Source: Limoniibacter endophyticus | Lineage (GTDB): Bacteria; Pseudomonadota; Alphaproteobacteria; Rhizobiales; Rhizobiaceae | Direction of reading: 5' to 3' | NCBI RefSeq assembly: GCF_014652835.1 | Contig: NZ_BMZO01000008.1 | Span: forward strand, 103,203-167,202 | Length of the DNA stretch: 64,000 bases | Shown here: positions 16,538 through 25,727 of the stretch, piece after piece | How the letters are laid out: the number at the start of each line of letters is the position of its first letter | Numbering within the stretch: the stretch's first letter is position 1 | Program-made: the position numbers and the translations under genes | The notes under the pieces: generated by a model | What the model saw: the letters and a program-made list of their open reading frames with translations, nothing else | The model's database searches: none | Told to the model about the DNA's origin: nothing

Positions 16538-17998
16538 ATGGCCTTGGCGAGAAAGCGTCTAATCCCCGCATTGATGGCAGCGACGCTGCTTGCAGCCGCC
16601 GCACCGTTCACCACGCAGCCGGTCTTTGCGCAGGGGCCGGAATCCGTAGCAAACGTCGCGGAAGGGCTTCTGGACTCTGTCGTGAACATTTCGACGTCGC
16701 AAAACGCGAAGCCAGCCGGAGGCGGCGTACAGCCACCGACCATGCCGGAGGGCACGCCTTTCAACGATATGTTCAAGGACTTCTTCGAGAATGCGCCGGG
16801 GCAGACCGATCCGCAGCGTGACGCGCAGTCACTCGGCTCGGGCTTTGTTCTGGATGCGCAAGAAGGCATTATCGTCACGAATAATCATGTGATTGCGGAC
16901 GCCGATATCATCGAGGTGAACTTCGCAGACGGTGAGAAACTGCCCGCCACACTGATCGGCAAGGACGCTGAAACAGATCTCGCCGTACTCAAGGTTGATC
17001 CGGCGGGGCACGCGTTGAAAGCCGTATCCTTCGGCGACAGCAACAATATTCGTGTCGGCGACTGGGTGATGGCGATCGGCAATCCATTCGGTCTTGGCGG
17101 ATCGGTTTCCGTCGGCATCATCTCGGCGCGCAATCGCAATATCAATGCGGGTCCCTATGACGATTTTATCCAGACCGATGCCGCCATTAATCGCGGCAAC
17201 TCGGGCGGACCGCTGTTCAACATGAATGGCGAGGTTATCGGTATCAACACCGCCATCATCTCGCCCTCAGGCGGCTCGATCGGTATCGGCTTTTCCATCC
17301 CCTCATCGTTGGCAATGCGCGTGGTTGAACAGTTGCGTGAATTTGGCGAGACGCGACGTGGTTGGCTTGGCGTACGCATTCAGCCGGTCACGGAAGACAT
17401 CGCCGAGAGCATGAAGTTGCCAGGCGATGAGGGCGCACTGGTTTCGGGCGTAACCAAGGGCGGGCCGGTGGACAACGGAATTCTCAAGGCTGGCGACGTG
17501 ATCACGGCTTTCGACGGGCAACCGATCAAGACTCCGAACGAGTTGCAGCGCGTGGTGGCCGAGACGGCGGTCGACAAGCAGGTCGAAATCACCATCATCC
17601 GCGAGGGCAAGGAGGAGAAGGTTTCTGCCAAGCTTGGCCGCCGTGAGGAAGGCACACGCGCTGCCGAAGAGGCAACGCCGGAGACGCTGCCGGATCAGCC
17701 GGTCGAGACGCTCGGCATGAAGCTTGCGATGCTTGACGAGGAGCAGCGGGCCGCTTTCCAGATAGGCGAGGGGGTTAAGGGCGTCGTCATTACGGAGGTG
17801 GCGGAAAATACCGGCGTTGCCGAAAAGGGCGTGAAGGCAGGTGACGTTATCGTCGAGATAGGGCAGGAGGCAGTGGAAGAGCCGCAGCAAGTGGTCGATC
17901 GAATCTCCAGACTCCGCGAGGAAGGCCGTCGTAACGGCTTGCTGATGCTGGCCTCAAAGGATGGGCAGCTCAGGTTCGTGGCGATCCCGCTGGACTGA
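16538..17998 (+). CDS. degP: DegP/HtrA-type periplasmic serine protease (Do family)
   Basis: This trypsin-like protease-chaperone degrades or refolds damaged envelope proteins. An export signal (ALMAATLLAAAAPF, cleavage near FAQ at residues 30-32) is followed by the catalytic domain with His117 (TNNHVI), Asp147 (TDLAVL) and Ser222 (RGNSGGPL). Two PDZ domains follow, near residues 275-365 and 390-480. The total length of 486 fits the family. A GGAGAG ribosome site precedes the ATG. Its position after the hflKC operon groups two envelope quality-control functions, though a terminator separates them. I use degP as the generic symbol; several paralogues are usual in this order. Confidence 0.95.
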   Translation: MALARKRLIPALMAATLLAAAAPFTTQPVFAQGPESVANVAEGLLDSVVNISTSQNAKPAGGGVQPPTMPEGTPFNDMFKDFFENAPGQTDPQRDAQSLGSGFVLDAQEGIIVTNNHVIADADIIEVNFADGEKLPATLIGKDAETDLAVLKVDPAGHALKAVSFGDSNNIRVGDWVMAIGNPFGLGGSVSVGIISARNRNINAGPYDDFIQTDAAINRGNSGGPLFNMNGEVIGINTAIISPSGGSIGIGFSIPSSLAMRVVEQLREFGETRRGWLGVRIQPVTEDIAESMKLPGDEGALVSGVTKGGPVDNGILKAGDVITAFDGQPIKTPNELQRVVAETAVDKQVEITIIREGKEEKVSAKLGRREEGTRAAEEATPETLPDQPVETLGMKLAMLDEEQRAAFQIGEGVKGVVITEVAENTGVAEKGVKAGDVIVEIGQEAVEEPQQVVDRISRLREEGRRNGLLMLASKDGQLRFVAIPLD

Positions 17999-18063
17999 AT
18001 ACCCTATCGGCTACAAGCTTTCCGGTCTCACTATGAGGGAGAAGTCTCTGGCAGCGCTTTCCC

Positions 18064-18630
18064 TCAAGCTCCGGCCATCAACCATTCGTCTCTCGTGAGT
18101 GCGAACAGGCGGTGGGGACGCAGATGCGCCTGGTTCTCTTCGATGAACGGGTGATCGAAATCGCGCTCGACATCGTGATGCAGGCCAAGGCGGCGCATCG
18201 TGGCGAGCGAGGGCTCGTTGGCCGCAACCGCGAAGGAAACGATTTCCTCGATGCCGAGGTCTTCAAAGCCGATTTGCAACCATCGCCACGCCGCTTCGCT
18301 GGCATAGCCCTTCTGCCAGAACTCCGGCGCGAGCCGCCAGCCGATCTCGACTGCCCCGGTCGGCATGGGAGCCGGGCCGGTGACACGATGCAGGCCGACG
18401 AAACCGATCAACTCACCGGTTTCGCGCAGGGCAACCGCAGAAAGGCAGAATTTTTCCAGCGCATATTCGGCGTTGATCCTGTCCATCACAGCATCGCTTT
18501 CCCCACGCGTCAGCGTGCGCGGGAAATAGGTCATGATGCCCGGGTCGGAATTCAGCCGATGAAAGAATGCTCGGTCTTCATCCTGCCAGAGGCGAAGGGT
18601 GAGGCGGTCGGTGGTGGCGATCTCGGTCAT
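18064..18630 (-). CDS. GNAT-family N-acetyltransferase (188 aa)
   Basis: A single GNAT domain of the RimJ/RimL-like type: TDRLTLRLWQDED at the start, GELIGFVGLHRV near residue 72, IGWRLAPEFWQKGYASEA near 96 with the acetyl-CoA loop Q-K-G-Y-A, and ATMRRLGL near 150. Such enzymes acetylate protein N-termini or small amines; the substrate cannot be predicted. The start overlaps the serB stop by four bases (ATGA), so it is co-translated with serB. Confidence 0.9.
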   Translation of the reverse strand: MTEIATTDRLTLRLWQDEDRAFFHRLNSDPGIMTYFPRTLTRGESDAVMDRINAEYALEKFCLSAVALRETGELIGFVGLHRVTGPAPMPTGAVEIGWRLAPEFWQKGYASEAAWRWLQIGFEDLGIEEIVSFAVAANEPSLATMRRLGLHHDVERDFDHPFIEENQAHLRPHRLFALTRDEWLMAGA

Positions 18631-19523
18631 GCGAACTCGCTTTGGCGATAGCCTTGTATATAGAGAAGGGCAGTCAGATCACCATGGTTGATCTGCATGC
18701 GGGCAGCCGCCGCAACGGACGGCTTCGCGTGAAGCGCAACACCGGAGCCGGCAAGGCCGATCATGTCGAGGTCGTTGGCACCATCGCCCACCGCCATTGC
18801 ATCCCCGACCTCTATGCCGAGCTTCCCGGCAATTTCGGCGAGAGATTGAGCCTTGGCAACGCGTCCCAGGATCGGCTCCTCGACCATGCCCGTCAATCTG
18901 TCGCCATCGATGATAAGCGTGTTGGCGCGGTTCTCGTCAAAACCGAGCGCTGCGCCGATACGGGCGGTGAAGAGCGTGAAGCCACCGGAGACGAGCGCAG
19001 TATAGGCGCCATTGGCACGCATCGTTGCGACGAGCGCCTTGCCGCCGGACATGAATGTGATGCGCCGGGCGATAATGTCGTCAATACTATCGACGGGCAG
19101 GCCCTTGAGAAGAGCGACGCGCTCCCGAAGGGCAGGCTCGAAAGCGATTTCGCCGTTCATGGCGCGCGCCGTGATACCCGCGACCTGATCCTTGATGCCG
19201 AGTTCATCCGCCAGTTCATCGATGCATTCCTGCTCGATCATGGTGGAATCCATATCGGCGATGAGAAGCTTTTTGCGACGGCGGGCTGCTTCCTGCACGA
19301 CAACATCTATCGGTAGATCGGTAAAAAGCGTGCGCAGCCCTTCGAGCGTCGATGTCGGATCACTGCCCTCTGGCAATGGAAGGTCGCAAGCTATATTGAG
19401 GCCAAGCCAGTCTACCGCTGGAGCATTGACAAGGGCAGCAGCCCGCAGCGCCAGTTCTTCGGTCAGATCCATGGTGGCTGGATGCGCGATGAGTGTGGCG
19501 ACAAATGCATTTGGAAACGACAT
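18627..19523 (-). CDS. serB: phosphoserine phosphatase SerB
   Basis: SerB performs the last step of serine synthesis. The HAD motif I DMDSTMIEQECIDELA begins at residue 90, motif II is VSGGF near 189, and motif IV reads GDGANDLDMI near 252. The N-terminal ACT-like region of about 80 residues fits the longer SerB type; the length is 298 residues. I chose ATG 19523. That ATG shares two bases with the start of miaA on the other strand (CATG), so each gene's promoter must lie inside the other's coding region. A GNAT gene follows in overlap. Confidence 0.95.
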   Translation of the reverse strand: MSFPNAFVATLIAHPATMDLTEELALRAAALVNAPAVDWLGLNIACDLPLPEGSDPTSTLEGLRTLFTDLPIDVVVQEAARRRKKLLIADMDSTMIEQECIDELADELGIKDQVAGITARAMNGEIAFEPALRERVALLKGLPVDSIDDIIARRITFMSGGKALVATMRANGAYTALVSGGFTLFTARIGAALGFDENRANTLIIDGDRLTGMVEEPILGRVAKAQSLAEIAGKLGIEVGDAMAVGDGANDLDMIGLAGSGVALHAKPSVAAAARMQINHGDLTALLYIQGYRQSEFA

Positions 19524-20478
19524 GACTGAACCCAGGCAAGGCGCGGAGGTCGCGCCGATCAAAAACGCTATCCTGATAGCGGGACCGACGGCCAGCGGCA
19601 AGTCGGCGCTGGCACTATCGCTGGCGCAAAAATGCAAGGGTGCCATCATCAATACGGATTCCATGCAGGTTTACGCCATTCTCGATGCGTTGACGGCGCG
19701 ACCGCCACAGGATGATCTCACGAAAGCGCCGCATCACCTCTACGGCCATATCGATCCAGCTACGCACTATTCAACAGGCGCATGGCTCGAGGATGTGCGA
19801 GGCCTCGCAGCTTCTGGCGCGCTGGAGGACAAACGGCCGATCTTCGTAGGGGGCACGGGACTCTATTTTAAAGCATTGCTCGAAGGTATTTCGCCGATGC
19901 CGGTGGTCGCCGCGGATGTTCGCGAGATGTGGCGCGCGGCGCTGAGGGAGCGGGGGGCGCAAGCCCTGCATGCCGAGTTGGCCGAGCGGGATTCGGAGAT
20001 GGCAATCGCGCTCAAGCCGAGCGACGGACAGCGCATCGTGCGGGCGCTGGAGGTTCTTGACTCGACGGGTATTTCGCTTCGCGTGTGGCAGAAAAAGAAC
20101 GGGGAGCCACTTGTCGAAACCACCACCGTCACCAGAATAGTTCTGGAGCCCGACCGCGAAAAGCTGCGTGAATGGATAGGCAATCGCTTCGTGAAGATGA
20201 TCGAAGCAGGGGCGATGGAGGAAGTGCGGGCGCTTGCGGCCACGAAGCTCGATCCGGCCATGCCGGCAATGAAGGCGATCGGCGTCCGCGAACTCATGCG
20301 GGCCGATGCTGGTGAGATCACGCTTTCGCAAGCGAGCGAGCGGGCGACGATCCTGACGCGGCAATATGCCAAACGCCAGATGACTTGGTTTCGGAACCAG
20401 TGTGACGAGAGTTGGAGCAGAATCCGTGTAGAAGATCAGGAAGATTTGAGAGATTTTGCGAATATTCTCGACATGTAA
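19522..20478 (+). CDS. miaA: tRNA dimethylallyltransferase MiaA
   Basis: MiaA transfers an isopentenyl group to A37 of tRNAs that read U-starting codons. The P-loop GPTASGKS lies at residues 21-28, followed by NTDSMQVY near 43 and FVGGTGLY near 111; ILTRQYAKRQMTWFRNQ near the end is the conserved tRNA-contact region. The protein has 318 residues, normal for the family. The ATG at 19522 overlaps the serB start head to head; GGAA lies a few bases upstream. An in-frame open stretch runs further upstream, but it is antisense to serB and lacks similarity. Confidence 0.95.
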   Translation: MTEPRQGAEVAPIKNAILIAGPTASGKSALALSLAQKCKGAIINTDSMQVYAILDALTARPPQDDLTKAPHHLYGHIDPATHYSTGAWLEDVRGLAASGALEDKRPIFVGGTGLYFKALLEGISPMPVVAADVREMWRAALRERGAQALHAELAERDSEMAIALKPSDGQRIVRALEVLDSTGISLRVWQKKNGEPLVETTTVTRIVLEPDREKLREWIGNRFVKMIEAGAMEEVRALAATKLDPAMPAMKAIGVRELMRADAGEITLSQASERATILTRQYAKRQMTWFRNQCDESWSRIRVEDQEDLRDFANILDM

Positions 20479-20582
20479 CCGTTAAAAACTTGCACTTCCC
20501 GACGCTTCAGCAAATAACGCGCCAGTAGCGGCGGAAGCGGATTCTACAAAAAAACTAAAATACGCGCCCAGGGGGAAGAGAT

Positions 20583-21377
20583 TTGCAGCGGGGGAGGCAA
20601 AGACACAAGTTCGAGTCGGCGTTTTTTGTGCTGCTCGCGATTATTCTGGGCGCGCTTGTGCTAGTCGTGCATATGGCGAAACGGCTTTTCGAAGAGACTG
20701 CCACGGTCGCAAGGCTGGACGGAATCGACGATATTGCCCGCATTTCAATCCTCGCCGCGATGCTGGTCGGTACGGCATTTCTGTTTGGTCTCTTTCTCTA
20801 TTATCCACTGGTGCGCGAGCAGGTTCGTGAAGATGAGCGGCTGCGCGCCATGGCGGACGCGCTGAGCGAGCGTTCCGAGAGCATGGAACTCGCCGCACTG
20901 ACGGATGGGCTGACCGGGCTGAAGAACCGCCGCTTCTTCGATGAAGCCTTGCGCGAATACATCGATGCTTTTCGTAGCGTCGGCCGTTCCGTGGGGCTGG
21001 TCATGATCGACCTGGACCATTTCAAATCGATCAATGACAGATTTGGCCATGACATTGGTGATGAGGTCTTGCGTACAGTCGCTTATCGGCTGGCGGGCCT
21101 TGCGCGCCACCATGACGTCGTCGCTCGTCTCGGCGGGGAGGAATTCGCGCTGATCGTGCCAAATCTCAACTATGATCAACTCGTCAGTCTGGTAGAGACG
21201 ATGCGCATCAGCCTCGCCGGCAGTCCCGTATCCTGTGCGCGAGGCCAGGTCGCCGTGACGGCAAGCTTCGGCCTTGCACTGTGGAATGGCTCGGAACGGG
21301 CTGGCGATCTTTATCGGCGCACCGACCGTTTGCTCTATGCAGCGAAAAACACCGGGCGAAACTGCGTGTGCGCCTGA
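20583..21377 (+). CDS. membrane-bound diguanylate cyclase (GGDEF)
   Basis: It makes the second messenger cyclic di-GMP. Two transmembrane helices (about residues 12-32 and 55-75) enclose a short periplasmic loop, then a brief helical linker leads to a GGDEF domain beginning LTDGLTGLKNRRFFDE at 106. The active-site signature is GGEEF at 184-188, and an inhibitory I-site RHHD lies exactly five residues before it, so product inhibition is expected. The short periplasmic loop has no recognisable sensor domain. The start is TTG 20583, after GGGGGAAGAG; this start is less certain than the rest. It converges with the HerA-like gene. Confidence 0.9.
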   Translation: MQRGRQRHKFESAFFVLLAIILGALVLVVHMAKRLFEETATVARLDGIDDIARISILAAMLVGTAFLFGLFLYYPLVREQVREDERLRAMADALSERSESMELAALTDGLTGLKNRRFFDEALREYIDAFRSVGRSVGLVMIDLDHFKSINDRFGHDIGDEVLRTVAYRLAGLARHHDVVARLGGEEFALIVPNLNYDQLVSLVETMRISLAGSPVSCARGQVAVTASFGLALWNGSERAGDLYRRTDRLLYAAKNTGRNCVCA

Positions 21378-21387
21378 CGCTGACCAC

Positions 21388-23547
21388 CTAGCGCTTCGGC
21401 CATTCCTTTCGTGCCAGCTTGCCGAACAAGACTTCCCGGTCCGTACGGGACGGAAACGAACCTGCCGAGGCTGGCGGAGCATAATGCCTGTCGGGTTCGG
21501 GATAAGGTTCCGGCTCTATCGGCTGTGCCGGTACCGACCGGCGGATGGGGGGCGTCGGTTGAGATTGAGGCGGGAGTTCCGAAGCTTCGCTTTCGCGCCG
21601 CGGCCAAGCAGGTTCCTCTGGAACTTGGTCCTGCGTCGGCACCTCAGCTTGCGTCGGCGTGACCTGCTGTCTTGTCACGGCCAAGTGACCCGACGCGACT
21701 TGCCGCCTCAGCGTAGGGCGGGATTCAGGCTCGGGCCATGCTTGCGACACCGGCACGACGTGCGGCGCGAAAGTATCATTCTCGGGCTGCTGAGTGCTGC
21801 CGCCTGTCAGGCCCCGTCTTGAGCCTTCCTTCTTGCCGAGATTGCGCATGTTGTCGATCGCGCTGGCAAGATCGAATGCTGCATCCGGCGCGCTCGTCTC
21901 CTCCTGTCGCATGGCAGGCATGTGTTCCGCTGCCAGAATGTCGAACTTGAAACGCATGGTCGTCGCGACACCCTCGCCGAAAGCTATGGACTCGCGCTGG
22001 CCCATGGAAGACAGAAAGGAGAGAGTGGATGATGACGCTTCACCTAACGCCTTGCGAATGATCTCCTGGTCCTTTTCGTTTGCGAGGCGCATGGTGAAAA
22101 TGGTTGAACATTGAGACAGAACCGTCGGATCGAGTTCGCCTGGGCGTTGTGTCACGACACCGAGGTAGCATCCATATTTGCGCCCTTCCTTTGCTATGCG
22201 CGCGATGGCCTGCCGCGTCGGAGCAAAGCCGAGCTGCTGGTCGGAAGGCACGTATCGGTGTGCTTCCTCGCAGACGATGAGAAGCTTGAGCTTGCCGGAC
22301 GACTGCATGCAAAGATCGAAAGCTACCCGGCTCATGACGGCGCAGACGGCATTCGTGACTTCGGGAGGAAGGCCCGCCATTTCAAAACACGTTATGGGTC
22401 TTCCGTTCATCGGTATGCGGAAGAGCTTGCCTATGATGCCCGGCAAGTCGTCATCGCTTGAAACGGACGAGAACATGAAGCGGAAGCGCGGATCCGTCAG
22501 CACACTTTCAAGACGTGTGCGTAACGAGCGGAGGGCGGGGCGCTCCAGCTTCTGGTCGAGCATGCCGATGCGTTCATCGATCAGGTTCAAAAGCTCGGTG
22601 AAGCGGTAGGGCACTGGCGTATCGGGGGTTAGATCGTCATCGCCCCGCTTCAAGAGGGCGCTGCCGGCTGGCTGGCGGAAGCGCCGCTTTGCAGTCGGAA
22701 TGAGATCGCGCAGCAGTTCTACTTCGTCGTGTGCTGCATTTCGTTCGTGAAAGACGACCTCGCACAGCTCGTCGAGCTTGAAAAGCCAGTAAGGAAGCTC
22801 AAGCTCTCGTGCATCAAGACGTATGGCCAGGTCCTTGAAAGCATTATAATATTCATTATGTGGATCGAATATGAGGATGCGCTGATCTGGAAGCGCATCG
22901 ACCATGCGACGAACCATCAGAGCCACCGCTGAAGATTTACCGACGCCCGTCGTGCCGAAAACAGCAAAGTGGCGCGAAAGTGTCGCTTCTACCGCGATAC
23001 GAGCTTCAATGTCGGGAGCCTGGGACAGATGTCCCACCTGCATGGAGCGGCGCCCACCGGTTGCATAGACTGCTTCAAGATCGGTCCGGCGTATGCGGTG
23101 GGCAATGGAACCGATGTGCGGGTAAACGCTGACGCCGCGGTCAAAAGTGGCAATCCTCGTTTCGGAATCCTCGCGAATTTCCCCAATCAGTTCCACTTGC
23201 GATTCTATCGCTGGGCGCTCGCTTGCGCCAACAAGCGAATGCTGGATTCTGGTGACCAGTCCAACCGTTCTGGTGGAGCCGAGATTGATCGAGATTATAA
23301 CACCTACTGCCCATTGCTCGATGAGTTCGGTGTCTTCATCGTCCGTATATGCGATGATCGACGCGTGCATCCCGCTGCACTGAGTGACCCTGCCGAGAAT
23401 CCGGCGCGTGCGACGACGTTCCTCTGCAGGGGGCGCCGCCTCGGCCGGCTCCGATGCCTTGTTCAGACTGGCCTGGTCTGCGGGTGTAGCTTCCTTGGAA
23501 AGAACAGAGTCTCTGGTAGTACCTGTCTTTTTCGGATCGTTGGACAT
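21388..23547 (-). CDS. HerA-like FtsK/HerA superfamily ATPase with Pro-rich tail (719 aa)
   Basis: This is a HerA/DUF87-type hexameric ATPase. A disordered N-terminus of 45 residues precedes a HAS-barrel-like domain (RRILGRVTQ onwards). The ATPase core has Walker A GTTGVGKS at 198-205, a Walker B LLIVCEEAHRY, and the family's VTQRPGELDPTVLSQC and FTMRLANEKDQ segments. The last 150 residues or so are rich in Pro, Gln and Glu and look unstructured. HerA proteins in archaea pair with the nuclease NurA for end resection, and some bacterial relatives act in phage defence. No nuclease, Sir2 or other partner gene is adjacent here, so neither role can be claimed. The gene diverges from the ilv leader. 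Confidence 0.85.
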   Translation of the reverse strand: MSNDPKKTGTTRDSVLSKEATPADQASLNKASEPAEAAPPAEERRRTRRILGRVTQCSGMHASIIAYTDDEDTELIEQWAVGVIISINLGSTRTVGLVTRIQHSLVGASERPAIESQVELIGEIREDSETRIATFDRGVSVYPHIGSIAHRIRRTDLEAVYATGGRRSMQVGHLSQAPDIEARIAVEATLSRHFAVFGTTGVGKSSAVALMVRRMVDALPDQRILIFDPHNEYYNAFKDLAIRLDARELELPYWLFKLDELCEVVFHERNAAHDEVELLRDLIPTAKRRFRQPAGSALLKRGDDDLTPDTPVPYRFTELLNLIDERIGMLDQKLERPALRSLRTRLESVLTDPRFRFMFSSVSSDDDLPGIIGKLFRIPMNGRPITCFEMAGLPPEVTNAVCAVMSRVAFDLCMQSSGKLKLLIVCEEAHRYVPSDQQLGFAPTRQAIARIAKEGRKYGCYLGVVTQRPGELDPTVLSQCSTIFTMRLANEKDQEIIRKALGEASSSTLSFLSSMGQRESIAFGEGVATTMRFKFDILAAEHMPAMRQEETSAPDAAFDLASAIDNMRNLGKKEGSRRGLTGGSTQQPENDTFAPHVVPVSQAWPEPESRPTLRRQVASGHLAVTRQQVTPTQAEVPTQDQVPEEPAWPRRESEASELPPQSQPTPPIRRSVPAQPIEPEPYPEPDRHYAPPASAGSFPSRTDREVLFGKLARKEWPKR

Positions 23548-23719
23548 CGATATCTCGGTCGAAGACTGCGTTAGACCAAATTTTTATCCCAAACCGGTTA
23601 AGCGCTCGTGACGTTGTTGACTGGCAAACGAAATATCTTCCAGCGGGTGAAGAATTTTGTTTCAGTTAAAGCGGATGGATTGAAACAAAAAGAAAGTTGG
23701 CTGCTCGTATTTTTGTCCG

Positions 23720-23749
23720 TTGACAGCCCGGCGGATTTGAAAGTAACGT
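23720..23749 (+). promoter_or_regulatory. ilv operon promoter
   Basis: A consensus TTGACA box lies at 23720-23725, and TAACGT follows at 23744-23749 after 18 bases. The start would be at about 23756, almost exactly at the leader-peptide ATG (23758), which suggests a leaderless leader peptide. Confidence 0.6.
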
Positions 23750-23757
23750 CCCGACCC

Positions 23758-23811
23758 ATGAAGACGAACCTTATTCTTGTAGTAGGAAGGCGCATGGGCA
23801 AGGCGGTGTAA
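23758..23811 (+). CDS. ilv attenuator leader peptide (17 aa)
   Basis: The frame reads M-K-T-N, then the run L-I-L-V-V, then G-R-R-M-G-K-A-V and a TAA stop. The five consecutive branched-chain codons sit ahead of a hairpin and an intrinsic terminator, as expected of a ribosome-mediated attenuator of acetolactate synthase. There is no clear Shine-Dalgarno, and the promoter spacing suggests that translation begins at the very 5' end of the RNA. Such short leaders are usually missed by gene finders. Confidence 0.82.
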   Translation: MKTNLILVVGRRMGKAV

Positions 23812-23869
23812 CCGCCAGGCGAAAAGCACCCATGCGCGACACCAGGCTCCCCGAAGGGAGCCTTTTTTG
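23790..23869 (+). promoter_or_regulatory. ilv transcription attenuator (pause hairpin plus intrinsic terminator)
   Basis: Stem GCGCATGGG (23790-23798) pairs with CCCATGCGC (23829-23837) and encloses a nested GGCGGT/ACCGCC hairpin that contains the leader stop codon. The terminator follows: AGGCTCCC-CGAA-GGGAGCCT at 23844-23863, then TTTTT. A ribosome stalled at the Leu/Ile/Val codons would cover the 5' arm of the first stem and change folding. I could not identify one clear anti-terminator pairing by eye. Confidence 0.82.
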
Positions 23870-23915
23870 TTTCCAAAAACGCTTCAAGACAGTGAACAGG
23901 GAAGAGACCGGAGAG

Positions 23916-25703
23916 ATGACCAGCAGCGCAAACGAGAGCGAACGACGTGAGATGACGGGAGCCGAAATGGTGATCCAGGCTCTCAAGGACAATGGCGTCG
24001 AGCATATTTTCGGCTACCCTGGCGGCGCAGTTCTTCCAATCTTCGATGAGCTGTTTCAGCAAGACGAGGTTCATCACGTCCTCGTTCGGCATGAGCAGGG
24101 GGCGGGACATGCGGCTGAGGGCTATGCGCGCTCGACCGGCAAATGCGGCGTTATGCTGGTGACTTCGGGGCCGGGGGCGACCAACGCCGTCACGCCGCTG
24201 CAGGACGCCCTGATGGATTCAATCCCGCTCGTTTGCATCAGCGGGCAGGTGCCGACGGCGCTCATTGGTTCGGATGCGTTCCAGGAGTGCGACACGGTTG
24301 GCATTACGCGTCCCTGTACCAAGCATAATTGGCTTGTCCGCGACGTCAACCAATTGTCGGCGATCATTCACGAAGCGTTCCATGTCGCGACAACGGGGCG
24401 CCCCGGCCCGGTCGTCGTCGATGTACCCAAGGACATCCAGTTCGCACGTGGCATCTACACGCCACCGCAAACAGCGCCTCGCACCTCCTACAAGCCGGTC
24501 ACAACGGGCGATGCCGGCGCGATCAAGGCGGCAATCGAACTGCTGGCTTCGGCCAAAAAGCCGGTCATTTACTCCGGCGGCGGCGTCATCAATTCCGGTC
24601 GTGAAGCATCGCGTCTCCTGCGCGAACTGGTAGAATTGACCGACGCGCCGATCACCTCGACGCTGATGGGCCTCGGTGCCTATCCCGCATCCGGCAAGAA
24701 CTGGCTCGGCATGCTGGGTATGCACGGCACTTTCGAAGCAAACATGACGATGCATGACTGCGATGTCATGCTTTGCATCGGCGCGCGCTTCGACGACCGC
24801 ATCACAGGCCGACTGAACGCTTTTTCGCCGGACTCAAAGAAAATCCACATCGATATTGATCCATCCTCGATCAACAAGAACGTTCACGTTGATGTCCCGA
24901 TTATCGGGGATGTCGGTAACGTATTGGAAGACATGGTGCGCCTGTGGCGCGCGCGTGGAGCAGCAGACAAGGCCGCGCTCAAGCCGTGGTGGGAGCAGAT
25001 CGAGCGGTGGCGGGCGCGCAACTCTCTGGCATTCGAGCAGAATCGCGACGTCATCATGCCGCAATATGCGATACAGCGCCTCTATGAGAAGACAAAGCAT
25101 CTGAACCCCTATATCACCACGGAAGTTGGCCAGCATCAGATGTGGGCCGCCCAGCATTTCGGCTTCGAAGAGCCGAACCAATGGATGACGTCCGGCGGTC
25201 TCGGCACGATGGGTTACGGCTTGCCGGCGGCACTGGGCGTGCAGATCGCGCATCCAGATGCTCTGGTCATCGACATCGCGGGTGACGCCTCGGTACAGAT
25301 GAATATTCAGGAGATGTCGTCGGCCATCCAGCACGATGCACCGATCAAGGTCTTCATCCTCAACAATCAATATATGGGGATGGTGCGCCAGTGGCAGCAG
25401 CTTCTGCATGGCAACCGCCTGTCGAACTCATATACCGAAGCGATGCCGGATTTCGTCAAGCTCGCAGAAGCCTATGGGGGACATGGTATTCGCTGCGAAA
25501 AGCCTGTCGATCTCGACGCGGCGATCGACGAGATGATCTCGATCCGCAAGCCTGTCATCTTCGATTGTCGCGTTGCCAATCTTGCCAATTGCTTCCCGAT
25601 GATCCCGTCCGGCAAAGCGCATAATGAAATGCTGCTTCCCGATGAGGCGAGCGACGAAGCCGTTGCAACCGCGATCGACGAAAAAGGCCGTCAGCTCGTC
25701 TGA
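23916..25703 (+). CDS. ilvB: acetolactate synthase, large (catalytic) subunit
   Basis: This thiamine-diphosphate enzyme joins pyruvate with pyruvate or 2-ketobutyrate, the first common step to valine, leucine and isoleucine. The protein is 595 residues. The catalytic Glu is in LVRHEQGAGHAAEGYAR (E60), the FAD region lies centrally (MGLGAYP, LGMLGMHGT), and the TDP-binding stretch GDASVQMNIQEM with the Mg-ligand NNQYMGMVRQWQ is near 455-495. I chose ATG 23916, preceded by GGAGAG; GTG 23892 is an alternative. The gene is controlled by the attenuator just upstream and is followed 24 bases later by its regulatory subunit. The symbol ilvI is also used for this gene. Confidence 0.95.
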   Translation: MTSSANESERREMTGAEMVIQALKDNGVEHIFGYPGGAVLPIFDELFQQDEVHHVLVRHEQGAGHAAEGYARSTGKCGVMLVTSGPGATNAVTPLQDALMDSIPLVCISGQVPTALIGSDAFQECDTVGITRPCTKHNWLVRDVNQLSAIIHEAFHVATTGRPGPVVVDVPKDIQFARGIYTPPQTAPRTSYKPVTTGDAGAIKAAIELLASAKKPVIYSGGGVINSGREASRLLRELVELTDAPITSTLMGLGAYPASGKNWLGMLGMHGTFEANMTMHDCDVMLCIGARFDDRITGRLNAFSPDSKKIHIDIDPSSINKNVHVDVPIIGDVGNVLEDMVRLWRARGAADKAALKPWWEQIERWRARNSLAFEQNRDVIMPQYAIQRLYEKTKHLNPYITTEVGQHQMWAAQHFGFEEPNQWMTSGGLGTMGYGLPAALGVQIAHPDALVIDIAGDASVQMNIQEMSSAIQHDAPIKVFILNNQYMGMVRQWQQLLHGNRLSNSYTEAMPDFVKLAEAYGGHGIRCEKPVDLDAAIDEMISIRKPVIFDCRVANLANCFPMIPSGKAHNEMLLPDEASDEAVATAIDEKGRQLV

Positions 25704-25727
25704 CCAACCGGAAGTGGAATTGAAACA

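Noticed and set aside
21388-23547. HerA-type ATPase as part of a phage-defence pair
   Set aside because: No Sir2, DUF4297 or nuclease partner is adjacent; neighbours are housekeeping genes.
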